From: Chitinophaga pinensis
Lineage (GTDB): Bacteria; Bacteroidota; Bacteroidia; UBA4408
Direction: 5' to 3'
Assembly: GCA_945861665.1 (NCBI GenBank)
Contig: CAMAVS010000004.1
Coordinates: forward strand, 186,001 to 250,000
DNA: 64,000 nt
The translations under genes and the position numbers were made by a program. Shown here one piece after another: positions 1 to 9,415 of the stretch. How positions within the stretch are numbered: position 1 is the stretch's first letter; the number at the start of each line of letters is the position of its first letter. The notes beneath the pieces were generated by a model that was not told the DNA's origin, did no database searches, and saw nothing but the letters and a program-made list of their open reading frames with translations.

Positions 1-678
1 TGCAAGTTTTTGTAATTGGTCTGCAACATCAATAGGTGCTTGATGAATAACTGTAGTTGCAGCTGTTTCTTTTGGTTTACCAATATTAGCCCTTACAAGG
101 TCTGAAAATTGTTTTGCTGGTATCTTCTGCAACTTATCAATTACAGCTTTATTACCAGAAGCAAGTATTGTTATTTTACCGAATAGTAAACCAGTTTCAT
201 ATTGAAGTGATGTTATTTTATCATAACCAAAATCTTCTACAGATGAACCATATAAAAAACCCACATCAATAAATATAAGTCTTAAATTGGTCGCAACCAA
301 TACACCTTGCTTATCTTTGTACATACCTTGAATGATGTGTTCAAACTCTTCACCTTCAATCATTATTTCTGGTAGCTTATTAATTTCTTTTCTACCTAAG
401 TAAGCAGAAAAACCATCCATACCTAAAGACTTAATTTTAGCTTTAATATCATTCAGTTTTTTTGTAGCTGCATCAACAGCTATATCACTTTCTGCTAAAA
501 ATTGAGTTATACTTTCTTTGGTTTCATTTTTAAGTTTAGCTGCAATCTTTGGTGATTTTTTATTTATCTTTTTAAAACAATCTAAACAAACAATAGTATT
601 ATCAGATAGTTTACCTAAACCAAAGTTAGGTGTATTCAAGAATCCTAAATTTGCATTACATATAGTACAATTCGACAT
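1..678 (-). CDS. Zinc-ribbon / bacterial PH domain protein with a SHOCT start (3' end cut by window edge)
   Basis: 226 codons are visible from an ATG at 678; the C-terminus lies beyond the left edge. Two cysteine pairs (C4/C7 and C31/C34) form an N-terminal zinc ribbon like DUF4428. A lysine-rich helical linker follows, then roughly residues 105-195 have the pattern of a bacterial PH (YokE-like) domain, including the stretch VLVATNLRLIFID. The last visible residues (DVADQLQKLA) match the opening of a SHOCT domain, a short helical module usually at the very C-terminus, so only some 20-30 residues are probably missing. No signal peptide or membrane segment is seen. PH-SHOCT proteins are common on phages and mobile elements but their role is unknown. 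The next gene upstream ends in its own terminator, so this gene is probably transcribed alone. Confidence 0.75.
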   Translation of the reverse strand, partial: MSNCTICNANLGFLNTPNFGLGKLSDNTIVCLDCFKKINKKSPKIAAKLKNETKESITQFLAESDIAVDAATKKLNDIKAKIKSLGMDGFSAYLGRKEINKLPEIMIEGEEFEHIIQGMYKDKQGVLVATNLRLIFIDVGFLYGSSVEDFGYDKITSLQYETGLLFGKITILASGNKAVIDKLQKIPAKQFSDLVRANIGKPKETAATTVIHQAPIDVADQLQKLA

Positions 679-724
679 AATTTTATATTTTTTAATTACC
701 CTAAAGGTACTTAAAATATAGGAA

Positions 725-760
725 ATAAAAAAGGGTGTAGAACCATAATCTATACCCTTC
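725..760 (-). terminator. Rho-independent terminator of the 786-1196 gene
   Basis: An 11-bp stem (731-741 with 749-759, one G-U pair) and a 7-nt loop are followed, on the minus strand, by a run of T. It sits between the end of the 136-residue protein gene and the start of the zinc-ribbon gene. Confidence 0.75.
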
Positions 761-785
761 TTATATATTCCATTTAAGGACAAAC

Positions 786-1196
786 TTATTTTATTGTTTT
801 TGAAAGTAGGAAAGCAATTACTTGTAATCTTTCAATACTTGAGCTTTCACCTAATGATTTAAAATAAGCTTGTATAATTGAATCTTCTGAATCAAAAGAA
901 GGTACACAAAGATATTGTGTAGGTAATGTTAATCTTTCATAAATAATTAAATGTGCAACAGTTTTCTTTGTCGCACCAGTAACTTTTACAAATTTCTTAA
1001 GATAAGCTGTTCTTTCACCAGAATATGCTTTTTCAACATCAACTAATTCATAACCCTTTTTAATATCACCACCTTGTTCAATTACTTGGACTTTATAACC
1101 TTTGGTAAGGTAATTATATTCTTCTTGTGTTGTTTGAGCAAATAACCCAGAAGATAAGATTAAGGTTATTGCAGTTAGTGTAAGTAGTTTTTTCAT
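786..1196 (-). CDS. Hypothetical exported protein, 136 residues
   Basis: The N-terminus (MKKLLTLTAITLILSSGLFAQ) is a clear Sec signal peptide with an expected cleavage after the Ala-Gln at about residue 20-21. The mature part is about 115 residues of mixed alpha/beta character without cysteines, repeats or a motif I recognise. The start is fixed by the signal peptide. The gene is monocistronic or the second of two with the 119-residue gene upstream; a terminator follows. It belongs to the accessory-looking left end of the window, so an orphan or mobile-element origin is possible. No function can be given. Confidence 0.7.
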   Translation of the reverse strand: MKKLLTLTAITLILSSGLFAQTTQEEYNYLTKGYKVQVIEQGGDIKKGYELVDVEKAYSGERTAYLKKFVKVTGATKKTVAHLIIYERLTLPTQYLCVPSFDSEDSIIQAYFKSLGESSSIERLQVIAFLLSKTIK

Positions 1197-1231
1197 TGTT
1201 TTTAGTTTTAATACAAATATATAATTAATAA

Positions 1232-1591
1232 CTAACTCACATTCATATAATGCAAATCTAACTTAACAGCAAATTCAAACACTTCATTTTTTGGGTGAGA
1301 ATATACCATAATGACTTTATACAATTGTGCTGTACCATCATTGTATTTATTCTCTACATAAACTGGACAATCAAAATCATTTGGTGAATATGTTATTGGT
1401 GTGATGTAGTAAGGCTGAACACTACTTTCATTTTTAAATTCAAGTATTAGATTGAAGTTCAATTCAGAAAGGTTATTAAACTTATCTGAATGTGGTTTAA
1501 CACATAGATTATAAGCACCATCTTTAACTAAATTTGGGTTGAAATAAATTTCTTTAAAATTATCATTACTAGTAAAATTAACTGTTTTCAT
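1232..1591 (-). CDS. Hypothetical cytoplasmic protein, 119 residues
   Basis: An open frame of 119 codons without a signal peptide or transmembrane segment. The protein is rich in Asn, Tyr and Phe with alternating hydrophobic residues, suggesting an all-beta fold. I recognise no family. It ends 35 bp upstream of the exported-protein gene on the same strand, so the two may be co-transcribed. Codon use is very AT-rich, like its two left neighbours. Its upstream region (1592 onward) holds the GTCCCTAA repeat cluster, which could be its regulatory region. Confidence 0.6.
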   Translation of the reverse strand: MKTVNFTSNDNFKEIYFNPNLVKDGAYNLCVKPHSDKFNNLSELNFNLILEFKNESSVQPYYITPITYSPNDFDCPVYVENKYNDGTAQLYKVIMVYSHPKNEVFEFAVKLDLHYMNVS

Positions 1592-1807
1592 AATATTTAT
1601 ATATTGGTTTATGACCTTAAAATTAAATAATAATTGGCTGAAACCCTATAAAATACTATCAACACCGTTGATAAATACTTTGTGAATTATTACTATAAAA
1701 AACATTTCATTTAAGTTTTATCACTATTGCATCATAAAACATCAACTTCTGCTTATTGAATGCTTTTCAATTTCTTAAAGCTTTTCTGTAAAAACTACTA
1801 AAAAAGT

Positions 1808-1871
1808 ACGTCCCTAAATTAGTCCCTAATTAGGGACTTAAATCTTAAAACGTCCCTAAATCAGTCCCTAA
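1808..1871. repeat. GTCCCTAA repeat cluster (iteron-like) in a gene-free stretch
   Basis: Five copies of the 8-mer GTCCCTAA lie within 62 bp: direct copies at 1810, 1822, 1852 and 1864, and one inverted copy at 1830-1837. Pairs are spaced 12 bp apart and the two pairs 42 bp apart, giving a 22-bp direct repeat (1808-1829 and 1850-1871) with one mismatch. The second and inverted copies form a perfect 18-bp palindrome at 1821-1838. This fits a protein-binding site array, an operator, or an element end. The rest of the 1592-1976 gap shows only AT-rich sequence. Confidence 0.8.
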
Positions 1872-1878
1872 CTTGTAA

Positions 1879-1894
1879 TACTGAATATTCAGTA
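1879..1894. repeat. Perfect 16-bp palindrome
   Basis: TACTGAATATTCAGTA is perfectly self-complementary and lies 8 bp from the GTCCCTAA cluster. It lacks a loop, so it looks more like a dimer-binding operator than a terminator. Confidence 0.55.
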
Positions 1895-1930
1895 CTATTC
1901 CGTACATAACCCTTTATTATCAATGGTTAT

Positions 1931-1962
1931 AAAAGAAAAAACCCTCATTTTATTGAGGGTTT
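1931..1962 (-). terminator. Terminator downstream of tRNA-Gln
   Basis: A 9-bp stem (1939-1947 with 1954-1962) with a 6-nt loop is followed on the minus strand by a T-rich run. It lies 15 bp past the tRNA 3' end. Confidence 0.8.
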
Positions 1963-1976
1963 CATTTGTTAAAAAG

Positions 1977-2049
1977 TTGTCCGACTAGGTCTCGAACCTA
2001 GACTCTTCTGTACCAAAAACAGACGTGTTGCCAATTACACCATCGGACA
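1977..2049 (-). tRNA. tRNA-Gln (anticodon TTG)
   Basis: On the minus strand the 7-bp acceptor stem TGTCCGA pairs with TCGGACA. The T arm contains GGTTCGAGACC, and the anticodon arm TCTGT-TTTTGGT-ACAGA places TTG at positions 34-36, which reads CAA. The discriminator base is A; the CCA end is not encoded. A terminator follows directly. The cluster of short repeats and orphan genes beyond its 3' end suggests that the tRNA may mark an integration border. Confidence 0.93.
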
Positions 2050-2164
2050 ATAAAATTAAGTTATAATCGTTTAATTGGGGTGCAAATTTATAAAATATAT
2101 TTTCATAGTCCAAAATTTATTTTGCTAACTTCGCGTCTTTGACTAACAACCATAAAATTACACT

Positions 2165-5100
2165 ATGAATTATCAACGTATTAATAACATTACAGGTTGG
2201 GCAGTTTTTGCTGTTGCAGCATTTACATACCTTTCAACCATTGAACCCACAGCCAGTTTTTGGGATTGTGGAGAGTATATTTCTACTGCATACAAATTAG
2301 AAGTTGGCCACCCTCCGGGAGCACCACTCTTTAATTTAATAGGTAAATTCTTTTCGTTGTTTGCTTCAGACAAGGCACACATTGCACAAATGGTAAACAG
2401 TATGTCGGCAATGATGAGTGCTTTCACCATCCTTTTTCTTTTCTGGACCATCACTGCACTTGCACTTAAAGTTGCAAAAAAATCGGGCGAACTGAACCAA
2501 TCAAAAATATTGACCATCATTGGAAGTGGTTTAGTGGGTGCTTTGGCATATACTTTCTCCGATTCATTTTGGTTTTCGGCTGTTGAAGGTGAGGTATATG
2601 CTTCTTCATCCTTTTTTACAGCCATTGTTTTTTGGGCAATATTAAAATGGGAACGTGTTACCGATGAAAAATATTCGGAACGTTGGCTTGTACTAATAGC
2701 TTATTTGATGGGACTTTCTGTTGGTATCCACTTATTAAACTTATTGGCTATACCTGCTATTGTATTTGTTTACTATTTTAAGAAACACGAAACAACACGC
2801 AAAGGACTTATCATTACTTTCATCACTTCTATCTTTTTATTAGGATTTGTTCAAGCCGGAATTATTCCAGGAATAGCAAGTTGGGCAGCAAAATTTGAAT
2901 TATTTTTCGTAAATACAATTGGATTACCATTCAATTCTGGAAGTATTATTTTCTTCCTTACAGTAATAGGAGCTATTATATGGGGACTTAAATATACTAC
3001 AAATAACAACAAGGCCTTTGCAAACACAATGATACTTTGTTTTACAATGCTTTTAATAGGGTACTCATCGTTTATAACCCTTATTATTCGTTCGCAAGCA
3101 AACCCACCAATGGATGAAAATAATCCTGAAAACGCTATTAACTTATTATCGTATTTGAATCGCGAACAATACGGTGATTGGCCAATATTGTATGGACAGT
3201 ATTATAATGCACCACTTGACCCGTCAAAACCATATAACGATGGAAATCCAGTTTATACTAAAAGTGTAGAAAAGGGCGAATATGTTATTACTGACGAAAG
3301 AAAAAACAGCATACCAAACTATGACCCTAATTTCAAAACCATTTTCCCACGGATGCACAGTGCCCAAAACAATCACGTTATTGGATATAAAGACTGGGCT
3401 GATATTAAAGGAAAACCAACCAAAGTTGTAAACAACAAAGGCGAAACAGAAACAATAATGAAACCAACCTTTGGAGACAACTTGAAATTCTTTTTTAAGT
3501 ACCAAATTGGACATATGTACGGACGTTATTTTATGTGGAATTTTGTTGGAAGACAAAATGATATTCAAGGAAATGGAAGTATATTAAAAGGAAATTGGAT
3601 GAGTGGTATTGGTGCATTGGATGCTCCACGCTTGGGACCTCAAAGCAATTTGCCAAAAAGCATGAAAGAAAACAAAGGGATGAACAAGTTTTATTTCTTA
3701 CCTCTAATACTTGGAATTATTGGTATATATTTTCACTTTAAGCAAGACAGAAAAGATGCTACCGTAGTTACATTACTATTTGTACTGACCGGTGTTGCCA
3801 TTATTGTTTATTTGAATAATACCCCATACCAACCACGTGAACGTGATTACGGTTATGTAGGATCCTTTTATGCATTTGCAATTTGGATTGGATTTGGAGT
3901 ATATGCCATACAAGATTATTTAAGCAGAAAATTATCTGCGACAAGCGGTGCAGCAATAGCAACTCTTGTTGGATTATTAGCAGCTCCTGTTTTAATGGCT
4001 AAAGGTGGTTGGAACGATCACGACCGTTCAAAAAGATACACTGCTCGTGACTTCGCATATGACTATTTAATATCCTGCGCGCCAAATGCAATTTTGTTTA
4101 CGAACGGTGATAACGATACCTTCCCATTGTGGTATGCACAAGAGGTAGAAGGAATTCGGACAGATGTGCGTGTAGTGAACTTGAGTTTATCCAATACCGA
4201 TTGGTACATCGAACAAATGCGAAGGGCAGCTTATGAATCGGAAGGTATTCCTTTAACAATTCAAGAGCCTCAATACCGACAAGGAACAAGAGATTATGTT
4301 CCATTTTACAACAATCCTCAATTGGGTATAGATTCAACTAAATATTATGATATTCACGAATTGATAAAATTTGTTGCGAGTGATGAATCTCAAAACAAAG
4401 TTCAAACACAGGGTGGAAGTGAATTGAGTTATCTTCCAACCAATAAAATTTGGATTCCGGTTGATTCAGTTGCTGCTGTAAACAATGGTACTATTTCTGA
4501 AAAAGATGCTGGAAAAATTTTAAAAGGCATTCCTTGGGAAATTAAAAAAAGCTACTTAATGAAAAATGATTTGATGATATTTGATATCATTGCTACAAAT
4601 AACTGGAAACGTCCTATATACTTTGCTATTACGGTAGGTGACGACAGCTATTTAAACTTAGAAGATTATTTTCAATTAGAAGGAATGACCTACCGTTTGG
4701 TACCATTGAGAAACAACAGTTTTGATGGTCAGATAGGAAAAGTAAATACCGGCATTATGTATAAAAATATGATGGAAACATTTAAATGGGGCGGCATGGA
4801 AAACGGCAATGTTTATATGGATGAAAACAATTTAAGAATGACAATGAACTTCCGCAACAACTTTGCTCGCTTAGCAGATGAATTGGTAAACGAAGGTAAG
4901 AATGAGCAAGCTATTAAAGCATTGGACAAAGCAATGCAAGTTATGCCAAGAAGCATTGTTCCATTTAACTTCTTTATGCTTCCTATTGCCAACAGTTATT
5001 TTAGAGCAGGAGGTAATGAAAAGGGTACTGCAATAATAAAAGAATTAGCAGCTATTTACGAAGAAGATTTAAATTACTATTTTGGCTTAAAGGGTGAATT

Positions 5101-5248
5101 TAAAAAGAATGTTGATTCCGATATGCAACAAGCAATGAGCGTTATGCAAAAGCTTGTTTACATCGCGAAATCTAGCAATCAGCCTAAGTTGATGAAGGAT
5201 ATTGAGGCGCGTTTTAACAAACTACAAAGTAGATATACCGGCAGTTAA
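2165..5248 (+). CDS. GT117 / DUF2723 family membrane glycosyltransferase-like protein
   Basis: This 1027-residue protein belongs to the DUF2723 family (CAZy GT117, related to eukaryotic TMEM260, an O-mannosyltransferase). The family's N-terminal signature is present: FWDCGEY at residues 32-38 and GHPPGAP at 48-54, with the acidic residues typical of the first periplasmic loop in GT-C enzymes. About ten to twelve membrane segments cover residues 10-620. A soluble C-terminal part follows, ending in helical, TPR-like sequence (about 900-1020). By homology it would transfer a sugar from a lipid carrier to exported proteins at the inner membrane; the acceptor in bacteria is inference. The gene stands alone between tRNA-Gln and its own terminator. 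Confidence 0.85.
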   Translation: MNYQRINNITGWAVFAVAAFTYLSTIEPTASFWDCGEYISTAYKLEVGHPPGAPLFNLIGKFFSLFASDKAHIAQMVNSMSAMMSAFTILFLFWTITALALKVAKKSGELNQSKILTIIGSGLVGALAYTFSDSFWFSAVEGEVYASSSFFTAIVFWAILKWERVTDEKYSERWLVLIAYLMGLSVGIHLLNLLAIPAIVFVYYFKKHETTRKGLIITFITSIFLLGFVQAGIIPGIASWAAKFELFFVNTIGLPFNSGSIIFFLTVIGAIIWGLKYTTNNNKAFANTMILCFTMLLIGYSSFITLIIRSQANPPMDENNPENAINLLSYLNREQYGDWPILYGQYYNAPLDPSKPYNDGNPVYTKSVEKGEYVITDERKNSIPNYDPNFKTIFPRMHSAQNNHVIGYKDWADIKGKPTKVVNNKGETETIMKPTFGDNLKFFFKYQIGHMYGRYFMWNFVGRQNDIQGNGSILKGNWMSGIGALDAPRLGPQSNLPKSMKENKGMNKFYFLPLILGIIGIYFHFKQDRKDATVVTLLFVLTGVAIIVYLNNTPYQPRERDYGYVGSFYAFAIWIGFGVYAIQDYLSRKLSATSGAAIATLVGLLAAPVLMAKGGWNDHDRSKRYTARDFAYDYLISCAPNAILFTNGDNDTFPLWYAQEVEGIRTDVRVVNLSLSNTDWYIEQMRRAAYESEGIPLTIQEPQYRQGTRDYVPFYNNPQLGIDSTKYYDIHELIKFVASDESQNKVQTQGGSELSYLPTNKIWIPVDSVAAVNNGTISEKDAGKILKGIPWEIKKSYLMKNDLMIFDIIATNNWKRPIYFAITVGDDSYLNLEDYFQLEGMTYRLVPLRNNSFDGQIGKVNTGIMYKNMMETFKWGGMENGNVYMDENNLRMTMNFRNNFARLADELVNEGKNEQAIKALDKAMQVMPRSIVPFNFFMLPIANSYFRAGGNEKGTAIIKELAAIYEEDLNYYFGLKGEFKKNVDSDMQQAMSVMQKLVYIAKSSNQPKLMKDIEARFNKLQSRYTGS

Positions 5249-5272
5249 TATTATATTAGTACAACAAAAACT

Positions 5273-5300
5273 CCTTCTGAAAATATCGGAAGGTTTTTTT
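5273..5300 (+). terminator. Terminator of the GT117 gene
   Basis: An 8-bp stem (5273-5280 with 5286-5293, one G-U pair) and 5-nt loop are followed by eight T. Confidence 0.8.
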
Positions 5301-5467
5301 TATAAAATTAATTATTTTAGCTACCAGTTCAATGACCCCTTGTTTATAAACTCAAAAAAAACAGCGAAAATGTTGTTTCACCTAAAGGGGTAAAATAAAC
5401 GGGTGAATAAACCATTAAAATTGCCATACCCCTTGCCCCATCTAAAAAATATTTTCACTATATACTG

Positions 5468-5490
5468 AAATGCCCCAACTTGATTTATTC
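5468..5490 (+). promoter_or_regulatory. Sequence upstream of aroC that recurs upstream of dapA
   Basis: AAATGCCCCAACTTGATTTAT lies about 50 bp upstream of aroC. Nearly the same sequence, with one indel and one substitution, is found at 16260-16281 in the same orientation upstream of dapA. Candidate shared operator; no known regulator recognised. Confidence 0.35.
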
Positions 5491-5525
5491 GTTCAAATCT
5501 AATTCGATTTTTATTATTTAAGTAT

Positions 5526-5533
5526 TACCTTTG
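5526..5533 (+). promoter_or_regulatory. -7 promoter element of aroC
   Basis: TACCTTTG matches the Bacteroidota -7 element TAnnTTTG. It ends only 7 bp before the aroC ATG, so the transcript would be leaderless or nearly so. The -33 element is weak (TTCG). Confidence 0.5.
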
Positions 5534-5540
5534 CAATAAT

Positions 5541-6620
5541 ATGGCAGGAAATACTTTTGGAACACTTTTTAAGTTGAGTACTTTTGGTGAATCGCACGGT
5601 GTTGCATTAGGTGGTATTATTGATGGTTGTCCTGCTGGATTGAAAATTGACCTTTCCTTTATTTCCAACGAACTTGCAAAACGCAGACCTGGACAATCAA
5701 AAATAGTTAGTCAACGAAAAGAACAAGATGAAATAGAATTCCTATCTGGTCTTTATCAAGGAAAAACAACCGGTGCACCAATTGGTTTTATTATTAAAAA
5801 TACAGATGTAAAAAGCAAAGATTACAACCATTTAAAAGATGTTTTAAGACCTTCACACGCTGATTATACTTATATCGAAAAATATGGAATTCGTCATACA
5901 GATGGTGGCGGAAGATCATCAGCAAGAGAAACAGTTTGCAGAGTTGTTGGAGGAGCCATAGCTAAATTATTGCTCAAAAAATATAAAATAACTGTACAGG
6001 CATACACTTCTCAAGTAGGTAATATTATTCTTAACAAAAATTACAAAGAATTAAATCTTAATACTACTTACGATAACGATGTGCATTGTCCCGATGCAAG
6101 CATTGCTCAGCAAATGAAAAACAAAATTGAAGAGGTTCGAAAAGAAGGGGATACTATTGGCGGAACAATTACTTGCATTGTATATTCAGTACCTGTAGGA
6201 TTAGGCGAACCAGTATTCGACAAACTACACGCTGATTTAGGGAAAGCTATGTTAAGTATTAACGCAGCAAAAGGATTTGAATATGGTTCAGGATTTGAAG
6301 GAACAAAAATGAAAGGGTCAGAGCATAACGACCTGTTTATTTCAAATAAAAATAAAGTAAGTACAATAACAAATTATTCGGGTGGTGTACAAGGTGGGGT
6401 TAGTAATGGGCAAGACATCTATTGTAAAGTTGCTTTTAAGCCGGTATCAACGATAATGAAAGAACAAAAGTCCATCAATAAGGAAGGAAATGAAGTGGTG
6501 TATAGCGGAAAAGGTCGGCATGATCCTTGTGTATTACCACGCGCTGTAGTTATAGTGGAAGCAATGGCAGCCTTAGTAATAGCCGACCACTTATTGCGTA
6601 ATAAAACATCTAAAATATAA
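5541..6620 (+). CDS. aroC: Chorismate synthase
   Basis: This is the last enzyme of the shikimate pathway. It converts 5-enolpyruvylshikimate-3-phosphate to chorismate with reduced FMN in the cytoplasm. Family signatures are present: GESHG at residues 16-20, RRPGQS near 48, the glycine/arginine-rich [10 protein letters not shown] near 122-131 and HDPCVLPRA near 329. At 359 residues it is full length. The start ATG follows the -7 element directly, so no alternative start is likely. The AsmA-like gene begins 31 bp downstream on the same strand and may share its transcript. No other aro genes are in the window. Confidence 0.96.
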   Translation: MAGNTFGTLFKLSTFGESHGVALGGIIDGCPAGLKIDLSFISNELAKRRPGQSKIVSQRKEQDEIEFLSGLYQGKTTGAPIGFIIKNTDVKSKDYNHLKDVLRPSHADYTYIEKYGIRHTDGGGRSSARETVCRVVGGAIAKLLLKKYKITVQAYTSQVGNIILNKNYKELNLNTTYDNDVHCPDASIAQQMKNKIEEVRKEGDTIGGTITCIVYSVPVGLGEPVFDKLHADLGKAMLSINAAKGFEYGSGFEGTKMKGSEHNDLFISNKNKVSTITNYSGGVQGGVSNGQDIYCKVAFKPVSTIMKEQKSINKEGNEVVYSGKGRHDPCVLPRAVVIVEAMAALVIADHLLRNKTSKI

Positions 6621-6651
6621 TTAATTTAATAATCAATTAGCTTAATCAAAA

Positions 6652-9339
6652 ATGAAAAAAGCTCTAAAAATTATCTGTATAATTGTAACACTATTAATTG
6701 CAACAGTAATTGCACTTCCATTTATTTTTAAAGGCAAAATAATTCAGAAAATAAAGGACGAATCAAACAAGAACTTAAATGCTAAAATGGATTTTGCGAG
6801 CTTTGATGTGTCTATTATTAGCACCTTTCCTGATTTCAAATTTACCCTAAACAAATTTTACCTTGCCGGCATTAAAGAGTTTGAGGGCGACACACTTATT
6901 TCTTTAAACACTTTAGAGATCAACGTCAATTTCATGAGCGTTATAAATGGCAGCCAATATAAAATCAACAGTATATTGCTCGACCATCCAACTATATTGG
7001 CAAAAATATTAAAAGACGGAAAATTCAACTGGGATATAACAAAATTATCAGCGGCTTCAGCACCCGCAACAAGCGAATCATCGCCTTTTAAAATGACGCT
7101 TAAAAAATTCGAAATTATTGAAGGAAATATTGTTTATGATGATGCATCTTTAGACTTTTTTACTGCAGTAAAAAAGATGAACTACACCCTTAGTGGTGAT
7201 TTTACAGAGGTTAATTTTACAATGAAAACAAACACAAGTATTGAACAATTAGATATGGTTTATGCTGGTGTTAAATATTTAAACAAAGTAAAAACAACTA
7301 TCAAAGCCGATTTAGAAGCCGATATGCCTAACTTTAAATTCACATTTAAGGAAAACAAATTTAATTTAAATGAACTGAGTTTTGGGCTGGATGGATGGTT
7401 TGCGATGCCAAAAGAAGATATGGATATGGACTTAAAGTTTGACGCCAAAAAAGCTTCTTTCAAAAGTTTTCTATCTCTTATACCAGGAATTTACACCAAA
7501 GACTTTGCAGATGTAAAAACATCCGGAAACTTAGCATTTAATGGTTATGCAAAAGGAACTTATAACGATAAATTAATACCTGCATTTGGTTTAAAAGTAA
7601 AAATAGACAATGCAATGTTTAAGTATCCATCCTTACCAAAATCAGTAAACAACATATTTGTAGATGTAAACATTAGCAATAAAGATGGTAAGCCGGATAA
7701 TACAATCATCGATTTAAATAAACTGCATCTCGAAATGGGAGCAAATCCGGTTGATGTAAAAATGCACGTTTCTACACCTGCATCCGACCCTAATATTGAT
7801 GGTGATATAAAAGCTAAAATTGATTTGGCTTCTGTAAAAGAATTTATTCCTCTGGAAAGCGACCAAAGCCTTAATGGAACAATCATTTCGGACATTGCAC
7901 TTAAGGGAAGGATGTCTTCAATTGATAAAAAGGAATACGAAAAATTTATAGCAAAGGGACAAATTATTGTAATGGACCTTAACTACAAAAGTAAAGATAC
8001 TCCTTATGGAATTTTACTAAATAAAATGTATATGAACTTTACTCCCCAATTGGTTGAGATATCACAGTTTAGTGCTAAAATTGGAAAGAGTGATGTAAAT
8101 GCAAAAGGAAAACTCGATAATTTTTTAGCTTATTTCTTTAAAGACGAAACATTAAAAGGAGAATTCTCAATGAATTCTAACTTGATGGATTTAAATGAAT
8201 TTATGGGTGAGCCGGAAACGGCTGCAACACCTGCCGCAGCAGACACAATGCCGATGAGTATTGTTGAGGTACCATCCAACATTGATCTAACTTTAACTTC
8301 AGCTTTTAATATGCTCATTTACGATAACATTGAAATAAAAAATGTTTCGGGAGGAGTAAAAATAAAAGAAAGTAAAATTACACTTGACAATTTAAAAATG
8401 AATTTGTTGGATGGAAGTATGGTGATGAATGGTATTTATGCAACAACGAATCCGAAACAACCTCAAGTTGATATGGACTTAAACATCACAAATTTTGATA
8501 TTCACAAAACTCATAAAACATTTCAAACGATTGATAAACTGGCGCACGTTAGCCAATACACTACAGGTAAATTTTCAACTGCATTAAAATTAAGTACTGC
8601 ATTAGACAGTAAAATGGAGCCTGTTTTAACCACCTTAAATGGGACAGGATCACTTCAAACAAGCAATATTGTTATTTCGGGCTATGAACCATTGGTTAAA
8701 ATTGCCGATGCGCTAAAAATGGATAAGTATAAACGAATGGATTTAAATAATGTTGATATTACTTATGAATTTAAAGATGGGAGAGTATTTGTTAAACCGT
8801 TTGATATTAAAGCAGGAAACTCAAATGTAAATATTGCCGGGTCAAGTGGTTTCGACCAAACACTTGATTTCAAAATGATATTTGAAATTCTTAGATCTGA
8901 TTTTGGTGATGCCGCAAATAGCGTGCTAACAGGATTGTTATCAAAAGCGAATATTAAAGGAGCAAACTTTACTGCAGGTAACAAAGTAAAAGTAGAAGTA
9001 TTGGTTACAGGAACTAGCAGTAAGCCTATTATTAAAACCGGATTAAAAGATGCAGCAAAAGGTGCTATTGATGATTTAAAAGATAAAGCAAAAGAAGAAT
9101 TAGATAAAAAGAAAAAAGAACTTGAGGATAAAGCCAGAGCTGAAGGAGATAAGGCAAAAGCTGAGGCTGAGGCAAGAGCAAGGGCAGAAGCTGATAAATT
9201 GAAAGCACAAGGCGACAAAGCAAAAGCAGAGGCTGAAGCAAAAGCAAAAGCGGAAGCAGAAAGGTTGAAGAAAGAAGCCGAAGCTAAAGTTAAAAAAGAA
9301 GCGGAAAATAAATTAAAGGGTATACTTAAGAAAAAATAA
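6652..9339 (+). CDS. AsmA family protein with a Lys/Ala/Glu-rich tail
   Basis: The 895-residue protein starts with a signal anchor (residues 4-25) and has the AsmA pattern: an N-terminal AsmA block rich in beta strands and a C-terminal AsmA_2-like block (about residues 540-780) with motifs such as GTGSL and NVDITYEFKDG. AsmA-like proteins are bridge-like, anchored in the inner membrane and reaching into the periplasm, and are linked to lipid transport to the outer membrane and its homeostasis. The last 90 residues are an almost pure K/A/E/D coiled coil with tandem KAKAEAEA-type repeats, a low-complexity addition to the family's usual length. A terminator follows. The function is inferred from the family only. 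Confidence 0.85.
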   Translation: MKKALKIICIIVTLLIATVIALPFIFKGKIIQKIKDESNKNLNAKMDFASFDVSIISTFPDFKFTLNKFYLAGIKEFEGDTLISLNTLEINVNFMSVINGSQYKINSILLDHPTILAKILKDGKFNWDITKLSAASAPATSESSPFKMTLKKFEIIEGNIVYDDASLDFFTAVKKMNYTLSGDFTEVNFTMKTNTSIEQLDMVYAGVKYLNKVKTTIKADLEADMPNFKFTFKENKFNLNELSFGLDGWFAMPKEDMDMDLKFDAKKASFKSFLSLIPGIYTKDFADVKTSGNLAFNGYAKGTYNDKLIPAFGLKVKIDNAMFKYPSLPKSVNNIFVDVNISNKDGKPDNTIIDLNKLHLEMGANPVDVKMHVSTPASDPNIDGDIKAKIDLASVKEFIPLESDQSLNGTIISDIALKGRMSSIDKKEYEKFIAKGQIIVMDLNYKSKDTPYGILLNKMYMNFTPQLVEISQFSAKIGKSDVNAKGKLDNFLAYFFKDETLKGEFSMNSNLMDLNEFMGEPETAATPAAADTMPMSIVEVPSNIDLTLTSAFNMLIYDNIEIKNVSGGVKIKESKITLDNLKMNLLDGSMVMNGIYATTNPKQPQVDMDLNITNFDIHKTHKTFQTIDKLAHVSQYTTGKFSTALKLSTALDSKMEPVLTTLNGTGSLQTSNIVISGYEPLVKIADALKMDKYKRMDLNNVDITYEFKDGRVFVKPFDIKAGNSNVNIAGSSGFDQTLDFKMIFEILRSDFGDAANSVLTGLLSKANIKGANFTAGNKVKVEVLVTGTSSKPIIKTGLKDAAKGAIDDLKDKAKEELDKKKKELEDKARAEGDKAKAEAEARARAEADKLKAQGDKAKAEAEAKAKAEAERLKKEAEAKVKKEAENKLKGILKKK

Positions 9340-9358
9340 AACAGGGTTTGTAACAATA

Positions 9359-9396
9359 AAAATCCCCATTAGGAATTTCCTAACGGGGATTTTTCT
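9359..9396. terminator. Bidirectional terminator between asmA-like and T9SS genes
   Basis: A long stem around 9361-9392 (AATCCCC...GGGGATT, one mismatch) is flanked by A and T runs. It serves two convergent genes. Confidence 0.85.
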
Positions 9397-9415
9397 TGTT
9401 GTTATTCTATTGAAA

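Noticed and set aside
1808-1871. Possible CRISPR array from the GTCCCTAA direct repeats
   Set aside because: Only two 22-bp copies 42 bp apart, internal palindromes, no further spacers and no cas genes.
2173-2625. 150-codon minus-strand frame at the start of the GT117 gene
   Set aside because: Complement of the conserved DUF2723 N-terminus; no independent evidence.
8763-9356. 197-codon open frame antisense to the end of the AsmA-like gene
   Set aside because: It mirrors the Lys/Ala/Glu-rich tail and reads as low-complexity Ser/Phe/Leu/Ala. No start context or family; a codon-bias shadow.
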